Numbered from the stretch's first letter, positions 1 through 12,454 are shown. The stretch: DNA of 64,000 nucleotides from Polytrichum commune (GCA_950295325.1 OX485808.1:31948527-32012526); one strand, 5' to 3'. A program made the numbers and translations. The notes: generated by a model from the sequence alone, not told the origin.

Positions 1-520
1 AAAAAATCATACCAACAACACTTATTTCAATCAATGTGGATCCTAGTTTATGTTGTCCGCAATTAAAGCTGGACCACATCAATCAATTTGAGAGTTTCTC
101 GGAATTTGAATGCACCAAATAAATTAGCCACTTATCACTAGCCATGGTTGTCAACACCGACTCATCACCCCCAACTCATTCATTCATGTACGAAGTTGAC
201 CCCTTCATTTTTGTCACATATGCATGTATACGAGCACAAATAACATTAATATCTCTAGCAAGTACTAAACAAAAGTCAACAAAGGTCAAACCAAACTTAT
301 TCTTCCGAGCATGTAGGGATTTGTACTCAAGGGCCAAACACTCTTTGCCATTTGGTGCCTATTCCTACATTTCACATTGTTTTGAGAGAAACAATGAAAA
401 CATAAGTTAATCCCATGGACATGAGTCCTCACATACATTATATTTTGGATTCATTGAAAACGGTGCCAATGGTGGACATCCATGCCCGTAGAATCAATGT
501 TGATTTCAAGTTATTGTGAA

Positions 521-563
521 CCACACCAATTTCAAAAATGTCGATGCTCTGAAATTGGTGTGG
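521..563. repeat. Perfect 14-bp hairpin
   Basis: CCACACCAATTTCA and its reverse complement, separated by 15 bp. A shorter palindrome with the same ACACCAATTGGTGT core occurs at 6091-6104. May be a relic of a small inverted-repeat element. Confidence 0.5.
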
Positions 564-619
564 TGTGTGGTCCACACTATTGAAAGTAAATGATGTTGAT
601 TTGAACATTGCAATGGATT

Positions 620-720
620 AACATGTTTAAAAGAGATTGGACTACATTTTCAAATATTTAATTTACTACTTTACACTCAATAGTGAACACAATTGGGAGG
701 ATCTATGTGTCCAATCAAGA
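620..720 (+). repeat. R1 dispersed repeat, fragment
   Basis: Central part of the R1 family (ATGTTTAAAAGAGATTGGAC, then CTCAATAGTGAACACAATTGGG). R1 consensus order: GGACACCTATATTTGA; GGACACCAAAAAGACATG; TTTAAAAGAGATTGGACTA; CTCAATAGTCAACATAATTGG; GAGCTC..AAAATTATGAGGAAAGTGGC; and a block around CATTTAAGACCCATCTACC. Confidence 0.6.
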
Positions 721-1339
721 AAATAAACTAAACATGCACTTCCGATACTCATAACTAAATAAGGGAAGGTCTGATTTTCAATATGGTTTTTGCAAATATT
801 TCGTTGTAGATTTGCTTATGCAACATGAGTTTTTTTTTTAAAATAAAATAAAATAAAATAATAATCTAATCTAATTGGTAGAAGTTGGAACACATGAATA
901 CCAAATACAATTTTGACACCTAGGGGCAAGTTCTTTAATACCATTATTGATGTGGATTATTGATACCATGCATTCATATATATACTGATTCAACATTGGT
1001 TCAGTGTTGCCAAATCTACGTGACATTTCGAGGCGAACCGGATAAAGGATTGACATATATTTGTACGGAAGTTTGCTTGAAATATAATGTGAGTTGATGC
1101 AAATGCTGATGTTATTTGATATTACAATGCAATTGTGAATGTGTGCATACAAGAACACAGGTGACTGATTTCCAGGCTTATTTCATTTGCTTAATTTTGA
1201 AGATAAGTTTGCTTTTAAAAACAAACTGGATTGTTGCGAATGTTGATGGCCCCAATTTGAGTCGATAATCTCAAATCGGATCGTTCCTTACCCTTCAATG
1301 CACTCGCTTCTGAGTTCATTCTGAAATGAGACTCTGGAC

Positions 1340-1860
1340 AATTCAAATGTTTTGGAATCAAGAATCTCATATTCAAATAATCATTTCTGCTCACGTCAAA
1401 GCTTGTTCTCTTTCAATTTTGAGAGTCTTGTTACAGACAACACTCTATTTGCATCGGAACTGAATAGAATGAAGGTCATAGCCATGTTAGAATGCTCTAG
1501 CCCAATACAGACTTGGAATTGGACAAGCATTCCAAGCAACAGAAGACCTTCTAAAATTATGTTCTCAAATTTGACAACTGAGTGTGTTCAACTTTGTTAG
1601 TAATCTTGTCCAGCTGCCTTAAGCCTTAAACCCCAAAAACCCTAAACCCCACACCAATTCGAAGCTCGTTTATTGTCTGGAATGCTTGTCCAGTTCCTCA
1701 TCTGTAGTGGGTGTTAGAATTGTATCATGATCTTCATTGAACTGGTGTTGGTGATGAGAGATGACGAAGCTAAGGGAGAATGTCAATCCCTCCATTTTAT
1801 ATATACTTTTGGTGTTTTCTGTGAAGGATTGATTGCAAGCAGAATTGAGAAGCATATTAT
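1340..1860. repeat. Old duplicated segment, copy 1
   Basis: Shares with 4940-5240, in order: TTTGGAATNAAGANTCTCA, CATTTCTNCTCA/G-GTCAAA, GAATGAANGTCATA, TGGAATGCTTGTCCA and ATTGCAAGC. No coding sense remains. It contains a short run of telomere-like AAACCCTAAACCCC at about 1640-1655. Confidence 0.4.
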
Positions 1861-2134
1861 TGAGAGATAATTAGAAGCTTACCTGACCAGTGCTGTCTTG
1901 AATTGCAAACATTCGAACAAAACTTGTGTAAACTTACTTCTGCGACGATGCTTGTTTCCCAACCTACAAATGTTTGCCATTTGCAATGCGCAAGCGACTC
2001 TCGCCGCTGTTTCGATTAGATTGCACTTTCGGATGTTTTCTCTCATCGGAAGTTTAGCCACCAACGTCATAGATGGAGCACATTTAAGTGCACATTGAAT
2101 GTCGGATTTGTAGATCATTCGAAGTCATCGGTAC

Positions 2135-2485
2135 CTTATAAGGTAGATGGCTACTTGTTCCGGCTAGTCCACTTCTCCTAGGATGTGGAATATGCGATTA
2201 GTTCAAGATGATTACCATACCCAAATCGAGGTTGTAACCACTTTTGTCATAATTTTTGGAGCTCATACGAATATCTTATTCCTAATCTAAGTGAAGCTTC
2301 TTGTGCTCATTAAATGGTCATACAAGTCCCCCTAATTATATTGATTAATGTTGAACCTAGAATGGTTATTTATTATGAGCATGTAGTCCAATCTCTTTTA
2401 AACACATGTCTTTTTGGTGCCCGTGTTTAAAGCCACACCAAACCACATATCACTCAAGTATAGGTGTCCGATTAAGTAGAGTTAT
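2135..2485 (-). repeat. R1 dispersed repeat, long copy
   Basis: Reverse orientation, from GGTAGATGGCTACTTG through GTAGTCCAATCTCTTTTAAA to TATAGGTGTCCGATTA. One of the most complete copies (about 350 bp) and one of the best for building a consensus. Confidence 0.7.
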
Positions 2486-3598
2486 CAATTAATCGTGGAG
2501 GGACGGAAATTGGATCTTGGCAATCCTCCAAGCTTCGACAAAAGCCTAGGCGGCCTCCATTGAGCATGGCCTGAAAATCGTAGATTAAAAAGTTCACATC
2601 AATTTACTGTAATTAGACCGACATGTGCACAAGTTACAAATCGGTACATGTGCAAATTAGTCCTCCAATGCTCATTCTGTATCATAAGGTATTGAGGCCT
2701 TAAAGTAACACTGTTCGTTTGGTGACACCAATTTTAATCCTTAAGCCTTCAACAAGTGAGTGCAACGGTGCCATCGAGTAAGTCATTGTTAAAAGTGATT
2801 ACCCATATGTGGCATTAAGAATAAAATAACAACCACTTTGCCCATTCATAATAGTGTTAGGGGGGGAATTCCAGCATAATTGGTCGAGATCCTAGTGTTT
2901 CAAGGTTCAACTAGTTACATGTTGACATCTTTTGGGTTTCCTTTATTAATTTGAGGTATATTCTATAGATTCCTCTTAAATGGTCGGTGATTTTCCTAAA
3001 GCCTTGAACTTCAACCGATTATTTCTCAAAGTGAGTCGGTTCATCTATAACTAGTGGTTGGTTTTCCCCGTTCTTTGATTCATAATAGTGGTGTAAGAAG
3101 GTTGCAAGAACACGCTTAGAAGAGCACCAACTTTGGCCAATCACAATGACTAATAGGGGATCTATCTGCTCAATTAGGCGGTGTAAGAAGTGATCCACAA
3201 AAGAGGGACAACACCTTCATTTAATAAAAGATCCTCACCCGCAACAAGGTTGATTTTGTGTTGATTCTCACTTAGCAATCCAACATCAATAGACAAGCCC
3301 CCCCCCCCAAGTGGAGAGTAAAAAACTCTTTTCTTAAGACGACTTTGCAGATTTTTGTAGGTTGCATATGAATTTATTATTTTTGAAATGTTTATGGTAC
3401 ACTATGTATAAATTTTCTAATCTATTGATTTTTTTATTTTAAAGTTTTCCAAGCTATATAACCCTCTTGAAATAGCAATTTTTTTAAAGTGTCACTTCAA
3501 GGCCTTAAAGGTACTAACCTTAGGAATAGACCTTTGCAACCATTTTAAGTGATTTCAAATGTCAATATTGCATGTTATGTTCCAGTTTACGCTCTAGA

Positions 3599-3749
3599 CA
3601 CTACAAGCATATGAGTCCTAGGCAATTGACCTACGTCATCAGGAATTTGTCCTATGTACTAGAAAATTTGCAAATCTAGCTTAGTGGTAGATTTGTATTG
3701 TCCTTTCAATGATGTGGGATGATTGCATAGGACTCATATGCTAGTAGTG
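3599..3749. mobile_element. Small foldback element (151 bp)
   Basis: 28-bp arms (CACTACAAGCATATGAGTCC... and its reverse complement, 26 of 28 matching) enclose about 95 bp. The size and structure are those of a MITE or a hairpin RNA locus. No second copy was seen in the window. Confidence 0.5.
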
Positions 3750-4157
3750 TGAAGTTACATGCAAGCAAGTTAGAATGTGATGGATCATCCTTACAGTTAC
3801 ATTGGTTAAGACGGCGATGAGCAAACTTATGCTTGGAATGTTAGGGGGGTTATGTTTACGGCATTTCTTGTGTTCATTCAAATGGAATTACACATTGGTA
3901 CAGGTGGACGCATATGCAACTCTAGTTTCCAGTGTCTACTGAGTGAAAACACTAACTTACATGCACATGAGGTTTTCACAACACAACAAATGACTATAAT
4001 TTCAATCACAAGGGTTGTGTACAACTCATAGTGACTAAAGAGGAAGCCACACATGTTTGAAAACACCGGTTCGGTGGGCCAAGGTAAAAAATCCTTGGCC
4101 TTTAACATGTGCCTAACCTTGAGGAGCTTGGTTCAAGGTTAATGAAAATTGGATTGA

Positions 4158-4310
4158 TGTGTGAGATCCTCAACCCTATATATTGATTATGTGTGAAATC
4201 TAAAACCCTAATATTGATTAATTTGTGAAACCTAAAACCCTAAGAAATTGAATAATGTGTGAGATTCGAAACCCTAACTATTGATTGATGTGTGATCTTG
4301 AGACCCTTCA
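4158..4310. repeat. 32-34-bp minisatellite with telomere-like motif
   Basis: About 4.7 units begin at 4158, 4190, 4222, 4256 and 4289. Consensus: TGTGTGARATYY, AAAACCCTAA, then ATTGATTRA. Units are diverged. The AAACCCTAA core is the plant telomere-repeat and telo-box sequence, here in a gene-free zone. Confidence 0.7.
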
Positions 4311-4939
4311 CCCTAAACCTCCAGCTACCGATTGATTTTTTTAATGCGCATTCCTGTGCCTTATTTCTTGAACCTTCCTTGTTATCTGCACAATGTTTTA
4401 GGTAACATGACCTATAAAATGGTATGCAGAGCTTGACCCCGTTGATGACATTCACATCCTGTGAGCGCAAATGCACATAAGTTTTTATAAACAATGGATT
4501 TTGGCAGCACACAAAGCATTTGTGGATTCGCCCACTCGTTCCCTATCTGTTGCAATTTAATGAACTAGGAAAACAGTGCTTCCATCAAATGTCCTGAATT
4601 TCACAGAGCCCCATCATTGATCAGTCGATGTGTGCATACTAGATTGAACTATATGCATAAAGTGAGAGCCACACCATTTTATTTCATTTTTATGACAAAA
4701 TTGTTGATGTGTGAGCGAAGGTGTCGGTGTGTTTTGAAGACGGTAATCTGTGCCAAAAAGCTGATATGCCAAATTCAATATTTGGGATTCTATCTCTATG
4801 ATGGCGATTTCCAATTTCCACTATCAAACTATTCCAGGAGATTGCCAGTGAATGTATCACAAACAGGAGTTGAATTTGGTTTGGACAGAAGTTGTTCCAC
4901 ATTCCAGGACCCAACAACAAAATGAAACAAGCTCCAAGG

Positions 4940-5240
4940 ATTGATTGGATTTTTGGAATTAAAGATCTCAAACATCATTTCTTTTCTGCTAGTGTCAAAT
5001 TCTGTGTTTTTTTTTTAAGTCTTTGTAATAACCTCAAAGAAAGCACCCTGCCACCTTGGACCTGGAGAGAATGAATGTCATACCTAGCAGTGAAATGCAA
5101 ACCAATTCCAAGGTCTTCAATTGTTTGGAATGCTTGTCCAATTTCAATTTTGTAATGTCAATCAGGTAGAAATATGTCATGAGGATGGCCTTCATTGAGC
5201 TCATTGCAAGCGGAAGTGAGCACTTAATTGACAAATAAGG
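4940..5240. repeat. Old duplicated segment, copy 2
   Basis: The shorter partner of 1340-1860, in the same orientation, lacking about 200 bp. It lies just before an R1 copy. Confidence 0.4.
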
Positions 5241-5267
5241 TGAGCAGGCCTACTTAGGTTCCTTATT

Positions 5268-5560
5268 GTGTTTGGACACCTATATTTGAGTGATGTTTGG
5301 TTACTGTGTGGATCTAAGAATGGACACCAAAAAGACATGTATTGAAAAAAAAAAAAGATTTGGAGAACATGTTCAAAATTAGTTTCAGCATTCAAGGTTC
5401 CATAGTCAATATAATTGGGGAGGCGTATATGATCATTCAAGATAAAGAGGATCTTCACTTTCAGAATGAAAAAGGATTTTCATACGAGTTCCAAGAATTA
5501 TGAGAGGAATGAAGACAAACTCGATTTTGGATTATCTAATCATGTTGGGCTAATTAGAAA
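5268..5560 (+). repeat. R1 dispersed repeat, long copy
   Basis: Begins GGACACCTATATTTGAGTGA and continues with GGACACCAAAAAGACATGTA, an A-run, CATAGTCAATATAATTGGGG, and TCATACGAGTTCCAAGAATT. The right end is diverged. Confidence 0.7.
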
Positions 5561-6143
5561 ATTAACAATTCAAGATTTAAATCATGATTTTTTCAATTTT
5601 GCATTTTCTAGATCTTGTACATTTTTATTTTTTATCTGCACATTTTTATTTTTATGTTAACATAATCACTCAGTGATTTGACGCCCTTGACACCATGTGT
5701 TTGTGAATGTAGGATTACTCGAGGCAAACACAAATTACATCCCTATTTGGAATCAATAGAAAGAGACAGAAGCTTCACGAATCGAGTTACATGCAACAGT
5801 TGATCTGAATAAGTTGCAAGATTTCATGTCAAATTGTTCCATTTGACATGAACCAATCGAAATCAATTAGACAGAAACTTGCCAATTATCAATCAAATGA
5901 ATCAACTGGAAGATCCTTGAAGATCAATTCCTTTTGAGTGTTTCTATCTACTTCCCAGTTCTCCCCCTATGAAACCTTGAAAATTATATATATGTATGGT
6001 GTGCAGTGGTAATAACACTTGACTATTCCCAAGTATTACACCGATCAATGTGCTATTGTATTGTACATTGACCTACCTAAACACTTTACCACACCAATTG
6101 GTGTCAGTTTGACTATGTAAAGAGACCAATTCCCCATGTTACT

Positions 6144-9100
6144 TTACTTGTCTACTCCTTTCATCCTTTGCAAGAACATATAAGCAATCAGCCTGTAGCC
6201 TACCACCATGGCGGCCATGGCCCCCGTTGCAATACCTAAATGGTCGAGACCAACATTCTGGACAGCCGGATACTCGGCAATCAAGCATTTTCCTGTGGGA
6301 CAATCGTAAGTCTGGTCTGGAGAAAATTGAGATGCCAACTGAAGCTTGTAGCTATAGTAACTAGGGGAAACGTACTTGATCCAACCAATCCACATGGGTG
6401 TCTTTTGAATGTAGTAGCCGCCGGCAAGCAAAAAGGATAACATTATTACTGAAGCTACTGTGGTTGCCCGTTTGAAGTCCATCACACCAGCCCCTATTGC
6501 CATCCCAAGTCCCTGAACACGAGAGATGGAATGTGATCGTGAATGAAGTCAATCAAAAAGTGAGACCCTTGACGAGATTTCATCAAAACAAGCGACATGC
6601 TATCAACTTCTTATTGTTGAATCCAAGTGACATGTAATCGACAAAATAATGGGTAGCAAATGTTAAAACATAAATTCCAATGAATGAGGTCATGGAGAAT
6701 TACAATGCGTACCTGAGCTACGAGCACATTGTAAAGAACCACCAAAAGAGTGAGCAAGAAACCGACAAAGCTATTCTTCAGACCCCCCATCCAGTAAACG
6801 ATCACAACAAACACAGTTGGCAAGGTGAGCTCCAATGGTAAATCGCCGGCAATGCGAGCCCAAAAGTAGGCACTAAGTCTGTACATGCCTGAGGCTCTTT
6901 CCTTCAGCAACATATTGCGCTCTTGTGGGAATGTAAAAATTGCAGTCATCAAAGGGTAAAATCCCCAAAATGTTGACAAGAAAAACAATAGTCCCACCTG
7001 GCCCCAACCAAATGAGAAAACAAACAATCAGTTATCCTTATATATGGGGACATGCCAAGCCGTGAATAATTTTCAGTAAAAGAAATCAAAATTATATAGC
7101 ATCATCAAGTATAACATAGCATCAACCCCATCTCATGATGCATTTAACATATTCTCAGGTCTTGAATGTTTCTTTTTGCAAAGTTGCATCCTAACCAAGA
7201 AAATGCTACAAGATGCAACAAAGAGCTTGAACTCACACTCACATTGTGTATGTGGTTGTCTTATTACATCATAAAGTTTGAAAAGAGTAAGCTCAACCAG
7301 ATTCAAAGCATGCACGATAGGTTATAAGAAAAGATTCGGAGTTACCTGGTCTTGAATGTGAGCGATAGATGATTTCCACCAAAGCATTCCACACATAAAT
7401 GAGACGGCAACCACTTGAAATATCCTCAAGCCTGAAAAGGCTTCATGTCGGCGCTCTTTGAATCCTCGTTCTAGCAACACCTTGAACTGGTCTGCCCACG
7501 TATTTGACCACTTCCTAACCTCCATCACTGCCAGTATTTAAAGGCAAAAGTCATGATTAAGGGAGGCCTTAGAGATACCTACTTGTTGTGATATTCAACC
7601 AAGTTCCAATTATGATTATGTGATCGAAAATTGTTGGAATTTATAAAAACACAGGGGATGACCTCCTTGGAATAACGTTCACGTGGGATGAAATCTCTAC
7701 AACTGACTTATAATACAATGTGATTATTAATCTTTTTTAGAGACAAGTGCATCCACCTCTACAGTTTTAAAGAATATAGAATATACGGCATATCAGTAAG
7801 ACCAACAAATCAACCCAACTTACCAAGAACAATGTGAAGGACTGGACATTGATTTTCCAAGGTTCTTGCCAATATTGGAATAATATCTCCTTTTTTCATA
7901 CTAATTGAATATATTTATATTGAGGGTTTTACATTCACTACAGTATCAGTTGGAAAGGTTTGTTAGTTCAACTATTCAGGTTCATACACTCTGCAATTTA
8001 ATTATTTTTTCATCACATTCCATAGCTATGTAAGGACAGAAGGGATATCCTTGAAACAAAATGGTTCCAAGACAGAGTGTAGTGATAGCCATGAATATCT
8101 ACATAATCGACAAACCATGCTCAGTTGCTCGAGTTCCGTGTGAGTGGATTGAAAATCCAAATTTACTTCCCGAACCTTAATGATGAGACGGCGAAAATAA
8201 ACCTACTGACATCCTTTCGTCACAGACTACTAATGTGACAAAAGAAGAGGTATCCTTGAATTAAAAAACAAAACAAAGAGTAGTAATGGTTGTGAGTAAT
8301 CAAATAATTTACGAACCTTTCTCTGTTGCTGGAGTAACACAAGTGGTGTTGGCCAAATCTAATTCCGCGTCCTCCGCGAGGTTGTCTCTGTAAGCCTCAA
8401 TGAGCTTTTGGCGCACAACATTCGAGTTTTCTGCCTGCTTCTTCCAGCTCATTTCAGTAGTCTCCCCTCCCTCATCAACCTCCTCAATTCCAGAGACCAC
8501 TCCTGCACACATGACACCCCAACATTCATCGATATTTTGGAGTCTTCAATTTGCGTAATGAAGCCATGGACCTTTGTTAAATGTTTGCTCTTCAGGTGAA
8601 GAAATGGCGTGTTTAGGGTTTACAAGTCACCGCACTCGAGCTCATCAAAACTATCCTGATAGGTTTGTGATGTTTTTTTTACAAGTAGGTACTTAGGATC
8701 TGGTAAATGACAATAGACATAAGCTCTGGAGATCACCTACTTCCACCTTCGTAGTACACTAATCAATATGCAGAAATCGTTTCCAATTCTTCACAGTCCT
8801 TTCCCATGAATATGACAATATCAATAGGACGGCCATTACAGAACTCAAATTGCAAAGTCAAGACACAGGTTGAAATTCCCCACTTGCTTGATGCCCTATC
8901 ATGAATAAAAACACCGATGAGCACTCTACTCTATTGCAAACTGAAAGAATTTACGAGCGATGCAAAGAGGAATCACGAAGTGTACAGAAAAAAGAAGAAG
9001 AGGGGCGCGGGGGGCGGGGGGCGGACTTATGTTGAATTATTCAATCTGGAACATTGTGACATATCACACATTGAAGGTTGAACATTGCAAAACCAAGCCC

Positions 9101-10244
9101 CTCACCAACCAGCTCACATTTCCTAGTCACAATTGTTTGAATCCACCGGACCCAAAACCAATTTGCCACTGCAGTAACTGAAAACCAATCTACAGCAGAG
9201 TATCTCCTATCTACACAAATTACACTATAATACATTGTGTGACCAATTGTACAATCCACAACCACATCACCAACCTTTAATTTCGTATATCAACATGACT
9301 AAATTCACATTGGTTCAATTACATTAAACTACAACAATGTATCACTGCCTACAATCTACATAGAGTTGAATTTTTTCTAGAAAAAAAGTGTCCCTGGATT
9401 TTGTAGTTGCAAGACCTACATACAATGAATTGAACTGAATTGAATGTTGAAGAAATCATTATCAGAAAGATGTTGAGTTAGCACTGACAAGATATCAAAA
9501 TCAACATTGACTCAACAATAAACGGTGGTCACTTGCATTTGGAGGTACAGTGATCGGTCCTACATATATACAACATTCTATTTGGGAACTAATTATTCCG
9601 CCTCTTATTTTAAATTTGCCCTCATCTTCGAATAGCCGGTGCCTAAAGAAATCGGAGAAGGGAATGATGGAGCAAAGAGGTGGACAACAAAAATTCTCTC
9701 CTAATAGCCAACACCCAAATATAAATAAATAAATAAAAATTAGTCTCTATGGATGCAAGCAATTCAAAATTCCTCCAGTAGCTCCATTGGAACTCCGAGC
9801 AATTTAAAGGTTGTCGTCGGTTCTGTTGTCGACCGAGCGATCGAAGAGCCAGCATTCTCTTTCCTATAGTTACTTCACTATAAGCTTCTCCTCTTATTGC
9901 AACTTCTGTAACCCTACTGACTGGACATCACTCATTCCGCACTTTCTAAGGTTCTATGAACTCAACGTGATGTTTATAAGTAAGAAATTTTAAATATGTA
10001 AATAAATAAATGACTTCAACAGTGTAAGAAAGAAAGAAAAGAAAAGAAAGACGGCTCCGATATTGTCGCCGGCGTGAATTATGCTGTTGCTTCATCTCTT
10101 GATGCTTGTAAGAAAGAAAGAAAGAAAGAAAAGAAAGATAACTTCAAAGTGATGTTTGTAAGAAAGAAAGTAATGTTTAAAATGATGACTTCGATGTTGC
10201 CACTGGCGTGAATTCGATAATTGTAAGCTACAAAGCTTACAAAA

Positions 10245-10295
<51 letters not shown>

Positions 10296-12310
10296 ATTGG
10301 CAAGGTCGAGCAAATAGTCGGCGGGGTTTGTGGCGAACGAAGGCGAGAAACCGACGGAAGCAAAATACTCCATGGCTGCATACGCGTCTCCAAAGTACAG
10401 CGGGTGGCCTTCCGATAGCAACACCAGTTTGTCGAACATGTGGAAAACTTTGCTGGACGGTTGGTGAACTGTCGTGACGATGGTCTTGCCGCTGCTCGCC
10501 AGGTCCTGCAGTGTTCGGATGATCCGCAGGGCCGTCGTCGAGTCCAATCCCGACGTCGGCTCGTCGAGGAAAAGAATGCTAGGGTCGATGAGCATCTCGT
10601 GGCCGATGCTCACGCGCTTTCTCTCTCCGCCCGAAACTCCGCGCAACATATTGTCGCCGATGATCGTGTCCTCGCACTTCCGGAGTCCGAGCTCTGCGAT
10701 AATTGCTTCTGCGCGCTGCACCTGCAATCCCAACCACAATGCTCAATATTGCGAACGTGATTTCGAGCGGAATTCGAGAGACTTTTGGGACAGTAGCTTG
10801 AGGGCGAAGAGGCTCTTCTTCATTATTTATGCCGGATTCATGCTTCCTGTCTTTCTTAGAAGTCGGCATTTATATTTATCTATCTATATGTGTGAATTTT
10901 CATGATTCTCGGAATCTTCATCATTGCATGTAAATCATCACAAGATAGGAAACTTGTGACTATCAATAATTGCTGGCTTCAGCTTCGGCTTGCATTTGAG
11001 TTTGCGGCTTTGATCCAAAATGAAGCGTCTCTCGTTCACGTGAACCTACAGTTAGAGTCATCTCTCTGTGCAGCAGTGTGCGAAGAATATCTTTTAAATC
11101 TATATGTGTGAATTCCAATGATTCTCAGAACCAATATCATGCATGCAAATAGTTAAAAGATAGGAAACTTGCGACCCTCAAATGTTGTTGCCACAGCTCC
11201 GTAAACATGTCTCGGGTTTACATTTGAGTTTGCAACTTTGATCAAAAGTGAAGCCGCATCTCCCATTCACACCAACCCACCACAGTTGGCGTCATCTCTC
11301 TCTCTCTCTCGACGCAGAAGCAGTGCGTGAAGAAATATACATCTATATACCTTTTCTTGTCGCGTGAATGTGTTGGGCAATCTCAACATGGCGGCATACA
11401 CGAGCGTATCTTTCACGGTGAGGTGCGGGAACAACACGTCGTCTTGCGTCACGAATCCTGTCCGCCTCTTCATCGCTTTCGAGTAAGGCTTGTCGTTGTA
11501 CAGAATAGTCCCCTTCTTCAGCTTCCCTGTAAGCCGCCCTCCCAGGAGCTTCAACAATGTTGTTTTCCCACTTCCCGACGGTCCGAGCATGACGAGCATC
11601 TCGCCCGGACGCACCGTGCCCGAAACTCCATGCAAGATCGTTTTCTTCACAATCTGAGATGCGCAATTCTCCTTCAACTTCTTCACATTCCACCACGACT
11701 TTGGCGGCTTGAGCGAGACGCTGTACACCAAATTGGAAAACTGGTCCACACGTACCAACACACCCACCGGCTTCATGATGACACTTTCATACAGCAAATC
11801 AAAAACATGCACACACGATTCCCAAAACCAACAAATTCACAAACCACACAAACATGGTGCACCCTCCACATGTGTTCGACGCAGCAAATCAAATGCACAT
11901 CACCACACACTCCTTACAGAATGTCATAATAATTAACCAAAGCGACCACCTCCGACATGAGACAGTACGTACGCGTTGCCTTGACAATGTCCCTCAGCCC
12001 AATGCTCCATAAATCCGACTCTGATTTACAACATTCAAATCTGCGGATCCCGTCAAGGATGGCGTCTCTCATTCACACCAACAACTTACGGTTGCCGTGA
12101 TCTCTCTCTCCTAATCGGAAAAAAAAAAAAAAACACGATGTATCGATGTCTCACCTTGAGCGTAATCAGAACAGGCGAAGCTTCCAACGTCGATGCACGA
12201 TTTTTTGGTTTGCCTCGAGCATCCATTTCATTGTCATGACCTGCATTAACATGGTTGGAAATCTCTTCTCCAGCCTCCAAATCCACTGTCTCTTCATTCT
12301 TGACTCTCAT
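6144..12310 (-). CDS. ABCG (WBC) half-size ABC transporter, 7 exons
   Basis: Exons in transcription order: 12310-12155, 11740-11351, 10721-10295, 8502-8317, 7527-7346, 6997-6713 and 6512-6144. All junctions are frame-consistent and give 664 aa, usual for an ABCG half-transporter. An in-frame stop lies just upstream of the start ATG. The order is the reverse (ABC then membrane) layout of this family. Walker A (GPSGSGKT) is near residues 105-112, the signature VSGGE near 211-215, Walker B ILFLDEP near 231-237, and the H-loop His near 268. Exons 5 to 7 encode the hydrophobic ABC2 membrane domain. Such proteins dimerise and export hormones, lipids or cutin/suberin precursors across the plasma membrane. 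The NBD resembles the ABCG14/21/22/25 clade, but the substrate cannot be told. Odd points: intron 3 starts inside a (TC)n microsatellite with donor GTCTCT, intron 4 has donor GTTCGT, and introns 1 and 2 hold repeats. Family assignment is certain; the exact orthologue is not. Confidence 0.93.
10024..10170. repeat. Interrupted (GAAA)n tracts in ABCG intron 3
   Basis: Three GAAA-rich runs (10024-10051, 10110-10139, 10159-10170), separated by TGATG-containing spacers that are themselves similar, so a larger unit was probably duplicated. Confidence 0.8.
10247..10293. repeat. (GA)n microsatellite at the ABCG intron 3 donor
   Basis: About 23 dinucleotide units. On the gene's (minus) strand it is (TC)n starting at the donor GT itself. 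Confidence 0.95.
10885..11345. repeat. Tandem direct duplication filling ABCG intron 2 (R3 repeat)
   Basis: Two diverged copies, 10885-11100 and 11101-11345, both starting TATATGTGTGAATT and both containing ACAAGATAGGAAACTTGYGA-like sequence, CATTTGAGTTTGC, CTTTGATC..AAATGAAG/AAGTGAAG and a CATCTCTCT tract, ending in a GAAGAAATA-type run. The second copy has an expanded (CT)n. The exon 2 donor lies at the edge of the second unit. Confidence 0.7.
11955..12113. repeat. R3 repeat copy in ABCG intron 1
   Basis: Shares ACATGAGACAGTA, TGTCCCTCAGCCCAATGCTC, GTCTCTCATTCACACCAAC, CTTACGGTTG and a terminal ATCTCTCTCTC with the copies at 10885-11345 and 16393. More diverged in the middle. Confidence 0.5.
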
Positions 12311-12380
12311 GTTTGCATACTAAGCTTCAAGATCATGAAGAAGCGGAAGAAGAAAAGAAAGGAAGAGATAATAAATATGC

Positions 12381-12454
12381 TCTCTCTCTCCCTCCCTCCC
12401 TCTTTCTCTCTCCCTCTCTTTCTCTCTTTCTCTCTCCTCCTCCTCTCTCTCTCT
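12381..12454. repeat. CT-rich tract upstream of the ABCG start codon
   Basis: A 74-bp pyrimidine run on the plus strand, i.e. a GA-rich stretch 70-145 bp before the ABCG ATG. GA/CT runs in plant leaders and promoters can bind BBR/BPC factors; that role is inferred. Confidence 0.7.

Noticed and set aside
1627-1656. Telomere-like AAACCCTAAACCCC run
   Set aside because: Only two irregular units, no array and no neighbouring promoter; probably chance within an old repeat.
3670-3700. Second box-A-like run (TAGCTTAGTGGTAGA)
   Set aside because: Sits in the loop of the 3599-3749 foldback element; no box B or cloverleaf.
10440-10905. Long plus-strand ORFs opposite ABCG exon 3
   Set aside because: They overlap conserved ABC-transporter exons on the minus strand and have no family resemblance; they are antisense shadows of GC-rich coding DNA.
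11327-11929. 200-codon plus-strand ORF opposite ABCG exon 2
   Set aside because: Antisense to the Walker A exon; Arg/His-rich artefact composition.
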